A DNA stretch of 64,000 bases from an uncultured Methanomassiliicoccales archaeon (GTDB lineage Archaea > Thermoplasmatota > Thermoplasmata > Methanomassiliicoccales > Methanomethylophilaceae), in contig CAKUXX010000008.1 in NCBI GenBank assembly GCA_934702355.1, positions 1-64,000 on the forward strand, read 5' to 3'. A model generated the notes under the pieces. That model saw nothing but the letters and a program-made list of their open reading frames with translations, searched no databases and was not told the origin of the DNA. This document shows positions 26,071-34,827 of this stretch, in pieces. A program made the position numbers and the translations under genes. The stretch's first letter is position 1, and every line of letters begins with the position of its first letter.

Positions 26071-27248
26071 CAGAAGATGCCTCCAGATTTGAGCAGAATG
26101 ACGACTGCCAGGTTGATCACGGACAGGGGCATGAAGACCTTCCATCCGATGTTGAGGATCTGATCGGGCCTGACACGGGCCAGAGCAGCCCTGACGAGGA
26201 TCATCAGGAAGAAGATGAACCAGGTCTTGACCAGCGACACGATCTCGGGTATGGGTCCGTCTCCGATGAACGGAAGGGTCCAGCCTCCGAGGTACATGAT
26301 AGCGACCATGGCGCATGCGACGTAGCCTCTGAAGTAGTCGGCCAGCATGATGAGACCCCACTTCATTCCGGCGTACTCTGTCTGCCATCCCTCGACCAGC
26401 TCGGCCTCTGCCTCTGCGATATCGAAGGGCAGACGCTCGGACTCCGCGGTTGCGCAGAAGAAGAACGTGATGAAACCGATGAACTGGGGGATGATGTACC
26501 AGACGGTGTCGTTCTGTGCGTAGACGATGTCTCCGATGTTGAAGCTACCGGCGAGAAGCGCTGTGGTAGCGATCATGATGAGCATAGGGACCTCGTAAGA
26601 GACCATCAGCTCTGCGGCCCTCATTCCTCCGATAAGGGAGTACTTGTTGTTCTGAGCCCATCCCGAAACCAGGATGAAGAACGGAGCCAGCGCGAAGAAC
26701 GCCATGACAATGAGAAGTCCTGTGTGGTAATCCACGACGTACCACCTGGCGGACAGGGGTATCATACAGGCAACGAGAACGGACACACCGATGACCAGGG
26801 AAACGGTCCACATGTAGGTCATCTTGTCGATCTTTCCAGGGAGGGTGTTCTCCTTCATGAAGGTCTTGAGACCGTCTGCAACACACTGCAGGAATCCCTT
26901 GAGACCGATCATTGTTCCCCTTCTGTCCATCATCCTTCCGAGGCACTTACGCTCCATCCACAAGGACAGCAGAGTGCACACGAAGACCACGATGAATACG
27001 AGGAGCATGAAGACGATCAGCGAGAACAGGGTCATCGCACCGTCGCACATCAGCCACTCGGACACGCAGTTGTTGGGGAAGATCAGGTTGATGAGCCAAG
27101 CGAGGGCTCCGCCTATGAGCTCCCAAAGCCTGAACGAGATGGCGTAGGGCAGGTTGTATGTCTCGAACGGATAGTACGCGTTCTCCATCAGAGGGGAACC
27201 GAAGTTGATGAAATCGAGGATGCTTGTGTATTCAACTGCCACGTTCAT
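26070..27248 (-). CDS. fpoH: Fpo complex subunit FpoH (NuoH)
   Basis: The 392-residue membrane protein starts at ATG 27248 in a TGATG overlap with fpoD. The family signatures are MERKCLGRMMDRRGTMIG, AAELMVSYEVPMLIMI and ATAESERLPFDIAEAEAELVEGW. The last is the acidic loop that lines the quinone/methanophenazine-type cavity and links to the proton path. About nine hydrophobic segments are visible. It anchors the peripheral arm. Confidence 0.95.
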   Translation of the reverse strand: MNVAVEYTSILDFINFGSPLMENAYYPFETYNLPYAISFRLWELIGGALAWLINLIFPNNCVSEWLMCDGAMTLFSLIVFMLLVFIVVFVCTLLSLWMERKCLGRMMDRRGTMIGLKGFLQCVADGLKTFMKENTLPGKIDKMTYMWTVSLVIGVSVLVACMIPLSARWYVVDYHTGLLIVMAFFALAPFFILVSGWAQNNKYSLIGGMRAAELMVSYEVPMLIMIATTALLAGSFNIGDIVYAQNDTVWYIIPQFIGFITFFFCATAESERLPFDIAEAEAELVEGWQTEYAGMKWGLIMLADYFRGYVACAMVAIMYLGGWTLPFIGDGPIPEIVSLVKTWFIFFLMILVRAALARVRPDQILNIGWKVFMPLSVINLAVVILLKSGGIF

Positions 27249-28390
27249 CACCGGTCCGTCTCACCCAGGCACATATCGATCTGAGCGAGGATGGCGGGAA
27301 CATCCGCGATCCTGCATCCCATACACATTGCCTTGGATGTGGATACGTTCGTAAAGATGGGACTGCGCACTTTGAGCCTGTAGGGCTTGTCGGTACCGTC
27401 GGAAACGAGGTACATGAGGGACTCTCCACGGGGATCCTCCATTCTCATGAAGTGTGTTCCGGCAGGGACCTTTGTCGGGGTCTTGATCCTGTAGGGGGCG
27501 TTCTTTCCGAGAGCGTTGATCTTCTGGACTGCCTGCCTGATGATGTCGCAGGACTGGAACATCTCCTCGATACGGATCATGTACCTGGCATAGGAATCTC
27601 CCTCTGTCAGGACGGGGACCTCGAAGTCCACCTTGTCATAATTGTCATAGGGGTCGTCGCGACGAATGTCGAAGTCGACTCCGCATCCCCTCATCGCAGG
27701 GCCGGTCAGTCCGAGGTTGGCGACCTGCTCGCGGGTCATGTAACTGACACCTTTCATCCTGGAGACGATGATAGAGCTCTCGTCCATCAGGTCGATGATG
27801 TCCCACATGGCCTTCTCGAACCTGTCGACGACACGGATGATGTCCCTGTCGAACAGCTCGGTGGTGTCGTTCCTGACTCCTCCGATACGAGGGTAGTTGG
27901 TTGTCATCCTGGCTCCGCAGAGCTTGACGTTGAGATCGAGGAAGTACTCCCTCTCCCTCATGGCCCACAGGAAGACGGTCAGGTTACCGAGGTCGGTACC
28001 GACGGCGGCGAGCCACATGAGGTGGGAGTTGATCCTGCACACCTCGTCGGCCACGATCCTGATGTACTTGGCCTTCTCGGGAATGTCGATTCCGAGCGCC
28101 TTCTCGACTGTCATGCAGTAGAGGTGGGTGTATGTCATCGACGCGGCATAGCAAAGACGGTCCGCCATGGGGATGATCTTGGGGTAGGTCCTGTTCTCGG
28201 TCTCCTTCTCCCATCCGCGGTGGAGGTAACCGACGATCGGGTCTGCATCGACGACGAACTCTCCGTCGACTTTGATCTTGAGTGTCCAAAGTCCGTGGGA
28301 GAACGGGTGCTGCGGACCCATGATGATCCACATCTTGTCGGTTTCCATCTTCTCTTCAATCTCTTTAACAGGTACTATAGAGTCTGCCAT
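27248..28390 (-). CDS. fpoD: Fpo complex subunit FpoD (NuoD, 49-kDa homologue)
   Basis: The 380-residue protein has IIMGPQHPFSHGLWTLKIKVDGE at the N-terminus, then GLTGPAMRGCGVDFDIRRDDPYD, and MEDPRGESLMYLVSDG near the C-terminus, the pattern of the subunit lining the lipid-carrier site. The nickel-binding cysteine pairs of group 4 hydrogenases are not seen (RGCGVD and MCMGCRIAD hold cysteines but not a CxxC-CxxC set). This supports an Fpo and not an Ech identity. ATG 28390 overlaps the fpoC stop. Confidence 0.93.
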   Translation of the reverse strand: MADSIVPVKEIEEKMETDKMWIIMGPQHPFSHGLWTLKIKVDGEFVVDADPIVGYLHRGWEKETENRTYPKIIPMADRLCYAASMTYTHLYCMTVEKALGIDIPEKAKYIRIVADEVCRINSHLMWLAAVGTDLGNLTVFLWAMREREYFLDLNVKLCGARMTTNYPRIGGVRNDTTELFDRDIIRVVDRFEKAMWDIIDLMDESSIIVSRMKGVSYMTREQVANLGLTGPAMRGCGVDFDIRRDDPYDNYDKVDFEVPVLTEGDSYARYMIRIEEMFQSCDIIRQAVQKINALGKNAPYRIKTPTKVPAGTHFMRMEDPRGESLMYLVSDGTDKPYRLKVRSPIFTNVSTSKAMCMGCRIADVPAILAQIDMCLGETDR

Positions 28391-28860
28391 CACTCACTCC
28401 CCCTGAGTTTGTATGATTTTCTGAAGGGGTAGAACTCGTATGTCTTGGGTGTCAGCAGCCTCTCCAGCCTGGGGTGGTTGTCGAACACGATTCCGAACAG
28501 TTCCCAGGTCTCCCTCTCGTGCCAGTTGGCTCCTTCCCATACACATGTGACGGACTCCACGTGGGGGTCATCTGCGGGGAGATCGGTGCTGAGCTCGATC
28601 ATCACTCCGGTGTAGTAGTTGGTGAGGTGGTAGACAACGGTCAGGTGGTCGACGTAGTCGACACCGATGACGGTCGAGCAGTGCTCGAACGTGAGGTTGT
28701 GCTGAATGTACTTGCATACTTCGAGGACGTTCTCCCTGGGCAGCTTGGCGAAGACCCTGCGGGCCTCGGTGCCAGTGACCTGCACGGAGGGGAATTTCTC
28801 TGTGAGGAGGGTTTTGATCTCTTCCTCGGTGGGCTTCTGATAAACAGCTTCCGTGTCCAT
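28390..28860 (-). CDS. fpoC: Fpo complex subunit FpoC (NuoC)
   Basis: The 156-residue protein starts MDTEAVYQKPTEEEIK at 28860, two bases after the fpoB stop. The NuoC signature ANWHERETWELFGIVFDNHPRLERLLTPKTY is present, and the C-terminus YEFYPFRKSYKLRG is typical. It is a structural subunit of the connecting module, with no cofactors. Confidence 0.93.
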   Translation of the reverse strand: MDTEAVYQKPTEEEIKTLLTEKFPSVQVTGTEARRVFAKLPRENVLEVCKYIQHNLTFEHCSTVIGVDYVDHLTVVYHLTNYYTGVMIELSTDLPADDPHVESVTCVWEGANWHERETWELFGIVFDNHPRLERLLTPKTYEFYPFRKSYKLRGSE

Positions 28861-28862
28861 CT

Positions 28863-29426
28863 TCAGTCCTCCAGGAAGACTCCTCTTCTGAAGTAGCTCT
28901 CGATCTTCTTCTGGAGCAGCATGAATCCGTCGATCATGGCATCGGGACGCGCGGGGCATCCGGGGATGTAGATATCGACGGGAACAATCTGATCCAGTCC
29001 CTGAACCGTGTTGTAGGAGTCGTACCAGGGTCCGCCGGAGATGGCGCACTCGCCCATGGCGACGACCCACTTGGGGTTGGGGATCTGCTCGTAGAGACGC
29101 CTGAGGTCGGGACGGATCTTCTTGGTGATCCAACCGTTGACCAGCAGGATATCGGTCTGCCTGGGTGAAGAACGGTAGATCATACCGTAACGCTCGGCAT
29201 CGTACCTGGGTGCGGACGCGGCCGCCATCTCCAGGGCGCAGCAGGCGAGACCCCAGTGCAGAGGGTGCATGGAGTTCTTCATGGCCCAGGACCAGATAGG
29301 TCCCGTGAGCTCATCGACTGTCTTTTTCGTTCCAGAGCTGAGGAGGTTGTTGATCATGGCGTCAGACCATGACATGAACTCGTCAGCACTCATTGCTACA
29401 GCATGGGGGTAGAGGCTCATATCCAT
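28863..29426 (-). CDS. fpoB: Fpo complex subunit FpoB (NuoB, terminal [4Fe-4S] cluster N2)
   Basis: The 187-residue protein starts at ATG 29426, seven bases after AAGGAGG. Ligands for cluster N2 are in LACCALEMAAAS, VAMGECAISGGPW and YIPGCPARPDAMIDG, including the unusual adjacent cysteines. N2 passes electrons to the lipid carrier. It overlaps fpoA by ten bases. Confidence 0.95.
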   Translation of the reverse strand: MDMSLYPHAVAMSADEFMSWSDAMINNLLSSGTKKTVDELTGPIWSWAMKNSMHPLHWGLACCALEMAAASAPRYDAERYGMIYRSSPRQTDILLVNGWITKKIRPDLRRLYEQIPNPKWVVAMGECAISGGPWYDSYNTVQGLDQIVPVDIYIPGCPARPDAMIDGFMLLQKKIESYFRRGVFLED

Positions 29427-29779
29427 ACGTGTTCCTCCTTTTTCAGGGCGTATACGACACCCAGAACCATGATTCCGAAGAAGACGATCATCATGGCCTT
29501 GGCGTTCATGGAAAGTCCGGTGAACGCGACGGCCCAAATCATCAAAAAGGTTGCAATCAGGTCAAAAACAACGAAAATTAATGCAAAAGTGTAGTATTGG
29601 AACCTGAACTGAACCTGGGCTTCTCCGATAGGTTCTGAACCGCACTCATAGGTTGCTTCCATCCACTGAGTGGGTTTTGTAGGGCGTATGAACCTTGATG
29701 CCCACCATGCCAAAGGCGCGAATCCGAGAGCGATAACGCTCACTATCGCTAATGGCATGTAGTACACAATTAGTGACAT
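29417..29779 (-). CDS. fpoA: Fpo complex subunit FpoA (NuoA)
   Basis: The 120-residue protein has three membrane segments. The NuoA signature is ATYECGSEPIGEAQVQFRFQYYTFALIFVVFDLIATFL, including the conserved Glu/Cys loop and the membrane Asp. It is the first gene of the operon, starting about 50 bases from a strong TATA box. Confidence 0.95.
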   Translation of the reverse strand: MSLIVYYMPLAIVSVIALGFAPLAWWASRFIRPTKPTQWMEATYECGSEPIGEAQVQFRFQYYTFALIFVVFDLIATFLMIWAVAFTGLSMNAKAMMIVFFGIMVLGVVYALKKEEHVWI

Positions 29780-29826
29780 TGGCCTTGGCGATGTTTTCGT
29801 AGTACATAAACTATCCTTCCTTGTCT

Positions 29827-29836
29827 TTATATATCT
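29827..29836 (-). promoter_or_regulatory. Fpo operon promoter (TATA box)
   Basis: On the minus strand AGATATATAA is a near-ideal archaeal TATA box. Transcription would start about 25 bases later, near 29803, leaving a leader of roughly 25 bases before fpoA. The surrounding CTTTATATATCTAAAG is close to palindromic. Confidence 0.65.
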
Positions 29837-29875
29837 AAAGGTGTAGCGGAAAAGCCCCCTCGGACCCCTGGATTA

Positions 29876-29887
29876 TCCTTAAAAACG
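29876..29887 (+). promoter_or_regulatory. proC promoter
   Basis: TCCTTAAAAACG centred near 29881 lies about 27 bases before the proC ATG at 29908, so the transcript is probably leaderless. No Shine-Dalgarno sequence is present, which fits. Confidence 0.5.
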
Positions 29888-29907
29888 CAGGTGCAGTTGA
29901 CCGTTGC

Positions 29908-30708
29908 ATGTCCTTGAAAATCGGATTCATCGGAGCCGGGAAAATGGCCGAGGCGCTCATAGGCGGCCTCATCGCCAAAGGCGTGTTCGCCAAGGAGGAG
30001 ATCGCAGCCTGCGCTCCTTCCGAAAGCACCCGCTCGAGGATCTCGTCCCAGTACGGCATCGCCGTGTTCGCCGATGCCAAGGAGCTCTGCGCGAAGACCC
30101 CGATGGCGGTCCTCGCAGTCAAGCCGAAGAACGTCCAAGAGGTGTTTGACGAGGGCTTGGACCTCGATGGGAAGATACTCATCAGCATCGTCGCAGGCCT
30201 TTCCGTAGACCGTCTGAAACAAAATGTGCCAGACACCAAGATTGTGAGGGTCATGCCCAACCACTGCTGCATGGTTCTCGAGGGTGCCATGGGATACTGT
30301 TGCGACTCGTCTGTCACAGCGGACGACAAGGTCATGATCGACAGCATCCTGACGGCAGTGGGTCTTGCCGCGGAGGTCAAGGAATCCGACATGGATGCCA
30401 TCACGGGCATCGCCGGAAGCTCTCCCGCATTCATGTACCAGATCATCGACGCCATGGCCGATGCAGGGGTCCTGAACGGCCTTAGCAGAGCCGATTCCAT
30501 AAAACTGGCCGCACAGTCCATGCTCGGAGCCGCCAAGATGGTGCTCGAGACAGGGAAGCACCCTGCGGTGCTCAGAGACGAGGTATGCTCGCCCGGAGGC
30601 ACCACGATAGAAGGTGTCAGGGCGGCGGAGGACCTCGGCCTCCGCTCTGCCATGATCGCCGCGGTCGATGCCGCGGTGGAGAAGTCCCGCCGTATGAGCG
30701 GGAACTGA
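29908..30708 (+). CDS. proC: pyrroline-5-carboxylate reductase
   Basis: The 266-residue protein has the NAD(P) motif KIGFIGAGKMAEALIGGL, the central VRVMPNHCCMVLEGAMGY (family RxMPN), and the C-terminal signature RDEVCSPGGTTIEGV. It catalyses the last step of proline synthesis. Length is typical. It is monocistronic, divergent from the Fpo operon and convergent with the radical SAM gene, abutting its stop. Confidence 0.95.
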   Translation: MSLKIGFIGAGKMAEALIGGLIAKGVFAKEEIAACAPSESTRSRISSQYGIAVFADAKELCAKTPMAVLAVKPKNVQEVFDEGLDLDGKILISIVAGLSVDRLKQNVPDTKIVRVMPNHCCMVLEGAMGYCCDSSVTADDKVMIDSILTAVGLAAEVKESDMDAITGIAGSSPAFMYQIIDAMADAGVLNGLSRADSIKLAAQSMLGAAKMVLETGKHPAVLRDEVCSPGGTTIEGVRAAEDLGLRSAMIAAVDAAVEKSRRMSGN

Positions 30709-32430
30709 TCACCTGAAGAAAGATTTCAGCAAACCAGTTGCGACGCGGGGGGCATTGGACCATATGGACCCTGCCTCCCAGTCGAGATCCTTCTTGTTGC
30801 AGACGGTGGAGTTCATCATCCTCGTGCCCTCGTCCTTGGTCTCCCACAGACGGGCCTCGCGCTCCTCGGGATCCTCGATCTCCATGATGCGGTCGACCTT
30901 GTGCATGAGCTCGCGGGCGAACTCCGTCCTCTCGACCCTTGAATCGAATGTGACGGCGTCTATCCTTCCCGCCTCGTGCTCGCATCTCGCAAGCTCGATG
31001 GCTGCATCATATGACACCTCTGCGACATCGTCGCGTGACATCCACTCGGTCTCGTATGAGAGGACATGCTTCCATGAAGGACTGTCCAGGAGCTTTCTGT
31101 GGTCTTCGAGCGTACGGGCCCTCAGCCTGTACCCCCATTTCTCGGGCTCCTCGAAGACCCTGCTTCCGGGATCGACGAAAGGCGCGAACGGGGCGTTGTA
31201 GATGAACAGCTTGTCGTCGCGTCCGACGGAGTCCCAAAGCTTCTTGGAGGCGCGGACACTGTCCATGGCGGATTCCCTGTCCTGATACGGAAGACCGTTC
31301 ATGTAGAACAGATCGAACCTCGAACATCCGTTCTCGAATGCGGCGGGGATCGTCTTCTCTATGGCCTCGTTGGTGTACCCTTTGCCGAGTGCGAGCCTGA
31401 CCTTCTCGTCATGCGAATCCGGCGAGAACTCTATGGACCATCCGCCTTCGAAGGACCTGTCGATGTTCTTGAAGTACTCCGGCGTGGCACCGTTGAACAG
31501 TTCGATTACGACGTGGTTCCGGATCCTTCTGTCCCTGCACTCCTTCAGGAACCTCTCCGCATAGTCCATGCTCTGCTGCCTGATGTCCCCGACTATGAAC
31601 ACGGGGGTATCGAGATATGATTGGATGATGTCGATGTCCTCTGCGAGCTTCTCAGGGCTGCGGAACGCCGGTTTCTTCCTGCACACGACCTTTCCGTTGG
31701 CATAGTGGGAACCTCCGCATTCCGCGCAGTTGATGCTGCATCCCCTGACGGTGAACACCGATGTCAGAGGGAGCTTGTCCCATCCGTACCAGGGCAGGGC
31801 CCCTTTGATGTCCATGTTCCTCATGACGCATTTGATCATGGTCCCGTAGTCGAATGTGACATCGTCCAGGGATTCAAGGGAATATGTCAGTCCGTTATCG
31901 TGGATTCCGCCTTCGGCATCCTTCCAGACGAGGTTCGGTACCTGAGAAAGGTCCCCGCCTTTGGAGAGGGTCTCCATCATCATGACCGTGGGGACCTCGG
32001 TGGTGTCCCCCCTCATGACCAGGTCGATCTCCGGACGGCGGATCAGCTCGTCGGCGAAGTACGACGAGGTCAGACCTCCGAACTCCACCTTCGCTTCGGG
32101 GTGGTACTTCTTGACGATCTTCGCCAGCTCTATCGCGCCGTGCGCATGCGGCATCCAGTGGAGGTCGATGGCGAACACGTCCGCGTCGAGCTTCCTTATT
32201 TTCTCCTCGGCGTCGAACTTCTCGCTCTGGAGCATCTGGACCGCGATGTTCACGATCCTCGTCTTGAAGCCGGCGGCCTCGAGGTGCGAGGATATGGTCA
32301 TGAACCCCACAGGGTACATCTCGAACACCGGTGACGAGGGGATGACATCGCTCACCGGACCGTAGAATATCGGTTTCTTTCTGAAGTCATACACGCTGGG
32401 CGCGTGCATGAATATGATGTCTGATCTCAT
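30709..32430 (-). CDS. B12-binding / radical SAM protein of unknown function
   Basis: The 573-residue protein has an N-terminal cobalamin-binding-like domain (about 35-150: YPVGFMTISSHLEAAGF, VEFGGLTSSYFADEL). The radical SAM cluster motif CSINCAEC (Cys231, 235, 238) follows, then a TIM barrel (FIVGDIRQQ, VIELFNGATPEY, WSIEFSPDSHDEKVR). A charged C-terminal extension of about 150 residues (after RLRARTLEDHRKLL) has no motif I know. B12/radical SAM enzymes often methylate unactivated carbons or rearrange skeletons. It is the last gene of the folD-kptA-mmp11-uppS operon, starting four bases after uppS. Substrate unknown. Confidence 0.85.
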   Translation of the reverse strand: MRSDIIFMHAPSVYDFRKKPIFYGPVSDVIPSSPVFEMYPVGFMTISSHLEAAGFKTRIVNIAVQMLQSEKFDAEEKIRKLDADVFAIDLHWMPHAHGAIELAKIVKKYHPEAKVEFGGLTSSYFADELIRRPEIDLVMRGDTTEVPTVMMMETLSKGGDLSQVPNLVWKDAEGGIHDNGLTYSLESLDDVTFDYGTMIKCVMRNMDIKGALPWYGWDKLPLTSVFTVRGCSINCAECGGSHYANGKVVCRKKPAFRSPEKLAEDIDIIQSYLDTPVFIVGDIRQQSMDYAERFLKECRDRRIRNHVVIELFNGATPEYFKNIDRSFEGGWSIEFSPDSHDEKVRLALGKGYTNEAIEKTIPAAFENGCSRFDLFYMNGLPYQDRESAMDSVRASKKLWDSVGRDDKLFIYNAPFAPFVDPGSRVFEEPEKWGYRLRARTLEDHRKLLDSPSWKHVLSYETEWMSRDDVAEVSYDAAIELARCEHEAGRIDAVTFDSRVERTEFARELMHKVDRIMEIEDPEEREARLWETKDEGTRMMNSTVCNKKDLDWEAGSIWSNAPRVATGLLKSFFR

Positions 32431-32434
32431 TGGT

Positions 32435-33214
32435 TCACTTGCCGTAGCGCCTCTTGCGCTGTTGATACGTCCTTATGGCCCTCAGGAAGTCGATCTTCCT
32501 GAATCCGGGCCAGTAGACGTCTGTGAAGTAAAGTTCCGAATAGGCCATCTGCCACAGGAGGAAGTTGGATATCCTCTCCTCCCCGGATGTGCGGAGCACC
32601 AGGTCCGGATCGGGCTGGCCTGTCGTCGATATGTAATTGGATATCAGGGATTCGTCGATGTCTTCGACGGATAGCTTCCCTTCGGAGACCTCCCTGGCGA
32701 TGGAACGGACCGCGTCCGTGATGTCCTGCCTTCCGCCGTATGCGATGGCTAGGTTGAGCTGATTCCTGGTGTAGTCCTTGGTGCGCTCGCACGCGTATTC
32801 CGCGGCCTTGACGATGTTCTCCGGGAGCATGTCCATCGAGCCGATGACCTTGATGGCGACCTGCTTCTCGTGGACTTCCTTGTCCTCCGCGAAATCGTAA
32901 AGGGCCTCCTCCAGGAGCTCCATGATGTACTGGACCTCGTCCGGGTCCCTCATGAAGTTCTCCGTAGAGAATGCGTAGACCGTGAGGATGTGTATGTCGA
33001 GCTCGAGGCACCAGTGGAGGACCTCCTCCAGCTTCTTGCGCCCGAGCTTGTGGCCCTCCATGGGGTCTGCGCCCAGCACCTCCTCGGCATAGCGGCGGTT
33101 ACCGTCCATTATGATGGCGATGTGCTTCGGCTTGATGCCTGCCGCTACCTCGCGCTCCACACGGTTCTCGTAGGTCGAATATGCCTTGTCGGTCACCAGG
33201 CGTGGGACATCCAT
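32435..33214 (-). CDS. uppS: cis-prenyltransferase (undecaprenyl/polyprenyl diphosphate synthase)
   Basis: The 259-residue protein has HIAIIMDGNRRYAEE (catalytic Asp37), LTVYAFSTENFMRDPDEV, LAIAYGGRQDITDAV and RTSGEERISNFLLWQMAYSELYF, all five family regions. It makes the long-chain polyprenyl phosphate carrier used for surface glycan or N-glycan assembly. It starts four bases after the mmp11 stop. Confidence 0.94.
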   Translation of the reverse strand: MDVPRLVTDKAYSTYENRVEREVAAGIKPKHIAIIMDGNRRYAEEVLGADPMEGHKLGRKKLEEVLHWCLELDIHILTVYAFSTENFMRDPDEVQYIMELLEEALYDFAEDKEVHEKQVAIKVIGSMDMLPENIVKAAEYACERTKDYTRNQLNLAIAYGGRQDITDAVRSIAREVSEGKLSVEDIDESLISNYISTTGQPDPDLVLRTSGEERISNFLLWQMAYSELYFTDVYWPGFRKIDFLRAIRTYQQRKRRYGK

Positions 33215-33218
33215 CGAA

Positions 33219-34178
33219 TCACTCGAAATCTTCGGGGATGCCGGCGGACTTCTCGCCGAGATCGAAGCAGCCTATGGCCGCGACGGCACCGATGACCCCT
33301 TTCATACCGGTGACGCTGATGATCTGCACCCCGTTCTCGCCTGCGACGCGGATGGCGTCGTCAGGAGTGAACAGGACGGACTTGCAGCTCCATCCGAACT
33401 CCCTCAGCGGTTCCGGGATCTCGAGACCCTGGAACACGGTTATGACGGAATCGTCGGAGAACGACTCCTTCCTGATGAAATCCACAGCGTACTCGATGAG
33501 CGCGGGGATCTCGGACTCCTTCACTGCGAAGGATACCGCAGTGGAACAGCAGTTGGTCGTCTTGTTCGGGACCTTGGGGTTGAGCTGGATGATCTTGTGC
33601 TCCAGGAAGTGTCCTATGGGGCATGTGGTACCGAGCTTCAGGGAGGCGACCCATGATGCGCCCTCCTCCTTGGTGTCGGTGTCGTCGATTCCGATGATGA
33701 CCCTGACCAGTTTGGGCGTGATGATGTCAACGTGTGCGCGGTGGGCCCCTCCGATGACGAAATCGTCGGGGTACTCGGTGCGGATGACGTCGGAGCACTG
33801 CGGGATGCATGCGCCGATACCGACGGATGCGCCTGCGATTCCGTACCAGGTGGTGCGGACCTCGTCCCCCTCGACCTTGAGCGATTTGAGACCCTGTCCG
33901 CCCATGTCGGTGGCGACGGGTCCGAAGTTGAGCTCGCTGTCGCCTATGGAGGTCTCCATGACGATCATGTCGGACTCCAGGCGTATGGAGCGTATGACCC
34001 CCTTCGTGCGGCGCCTGTTGACTATGTCCCACTCTCCGGGACCTTTCGATACGCATTTCTCGATAACAAGGGCCTTTCCGTTGGCCTCGTCCACCAGCGT
34101 GTAGTATCCGCGGCAGAACATCTTTCCATATTTCTCACGGACTTCGTCCGGTCTGAGAATCTGAACCATGTCACTCAT
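33219..34178 (-). CDS. methanogenesis marker protein 11
   Basis: The 319-residue protein has a central VIIGIDDTDTKEEGASW (about 190-206), SVTGMKGVIGAVAAIGCFDLGE near the end, and paired cysteines in TTNCCSTAVSF. The GIDDTD motif is shared with tRNA(Ile2) agmatinylcytidine synthetase (TiaS). Here it is in the middle of the protein, and the OB and zinc-ribbon domains of TiaS are absent, which fits the methanogen-restricted marker-11 family. Biochemical function is unknown. Start ATG 34178 overlaps the kptA stop; an ATG at 34169 is an alternative. Confidence 0.75.
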   Translation of the reverse strand: MSDMVQILRPDEVREKYGKMFCRGYYTLVDEANGKALVIEKCVSKGPGEWDIVNRRRTKGVIRSIRLESDMIVMETSIGDSELNFGPVATDMGGQGLKSLKVEGDEVRTTWYGIAGASVGIGACIPQCSDVIRTEYPDDFVIGGAHRAHVDIITPKLVRVIIGIDDTDTKEEGASWVASLKLGTTCPIGHFLEHKIIQLNPKVPNKTTNCCSTAVSFAVKESEIPALIEYAVDFIRKESFSDDSVITVFQGLEIPEPLREFGWSCKSVLFTPDDAIRVAGENGVQIISVTGMKGVIGAVAAIGCFDLGEKSAGIPEDFE

Positions 34179-34827
34179 CCTCTTCGTTGTCCCAATCCTC
34201 GGGATCGGCCAGGTCGATGGCGTCCGATGGGACGGATCTGCAAAGGTACACCGTCTTGGCGGCCCTGCCTATGTCGGAGCCAAGCTCCATGCAGACCCCT
34301 GTGTCTATCACGAGGATCACGGGATCCTCGGTCCTGACGGAACCTGCCCTGAATGCATCGCGGTAGGTCCTGGACAGATGGACCATCGCACGGTCGGAGG
34401 GGTAGATGCCCGATTCCAGGATGAGTTCCGCCTCCTCGGGTGTGGCGGGATAGAACAGCTCGGCGGGTATGTCCTCGCAGTCGAGCCTTATCTCCAATGG
34501 GATCGTGTGGCCGTATGTGGCGCGGATCTTCCCGCCGGAGATCTCGTATCTTCCTTTGGGATCCGTCTCCACGAGGGCCTCGATGTGCCTTCCCCTCATC
34601 CAGTTCATGCGGGGGTTGCGCTCGCGGATCTTCGCGATCACGTCGCGTAGGTCCACGTTGCCCTCCGAATCCATCTCGAGACCGAACTTGCCATGCCTCA
34701 GTATGGCGGCGAGGGTCCTTCCGACCTTCTCGACCTCGAAATCCGACATTATGAACTTGCCCTCCTCTCCGCAGACGGGGCAGCGTTCGTCCCTGAAATA
34801 TCCGTGCTCCTCGCACTCGTGTATCAT
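34171..34827 (-). CDS. kptA: RNA 2'-phosphotransferase (KptA/Tpt1)
   Basis: The 218-residue protein starts at ATG 34827 (ATGA overlap with folD). A small zinc-binding N-terminus (HECEEHGYFRDERCPVCGEEG) precedes the catalytic pair in AILRHGKFGL (Arg44-His45). KIRATYGHTIPLEI is the RNA/NAD motif, and LYPSDRAM-like and HLSRTYRDAFRAGSVR the C-terminal part. It removes an RNA 2'-phosphate using NAD. With rtcA it is the second RNA end-processing enzyme in this window. Confidence 0.9.
   Translation of the reverse strand: MIHECEEHGYFRDERCPVCGEEGKFIMSDFEVEKVGRTLAAILRHGKFGLEMDSEGNVDLRDVIAKIRERNPRMNWMRGRHIEALVETDPKGRYEISGGKIRATYGHTIPLEIRLDCEDIPAELFYPATPEEAELILESGIYPSDRAMVHLSRTYRDAFRAGSVRTEDPVILVIDTGVCMELGSDIGRAAKTVYLCRSVPSDAIDLADPEDWDNEEDE

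Noticed and set aside
27248..28390. Call as group 4 [NiFe] hydrogenase large subunit
   Set aside because: The paired CxxC nickel ligands at both ends are absent, and the operon has the full Fpo membrane arm.
33219..34178. Call as tRNA(Ile2) 2-agmatinylcytidine synthetase (TiaS)
   Set aside because: The GIDDTD motif is central, not N-terminal, and the OB and zinc-ribbon domains are missing; marker protein 11 fits better.
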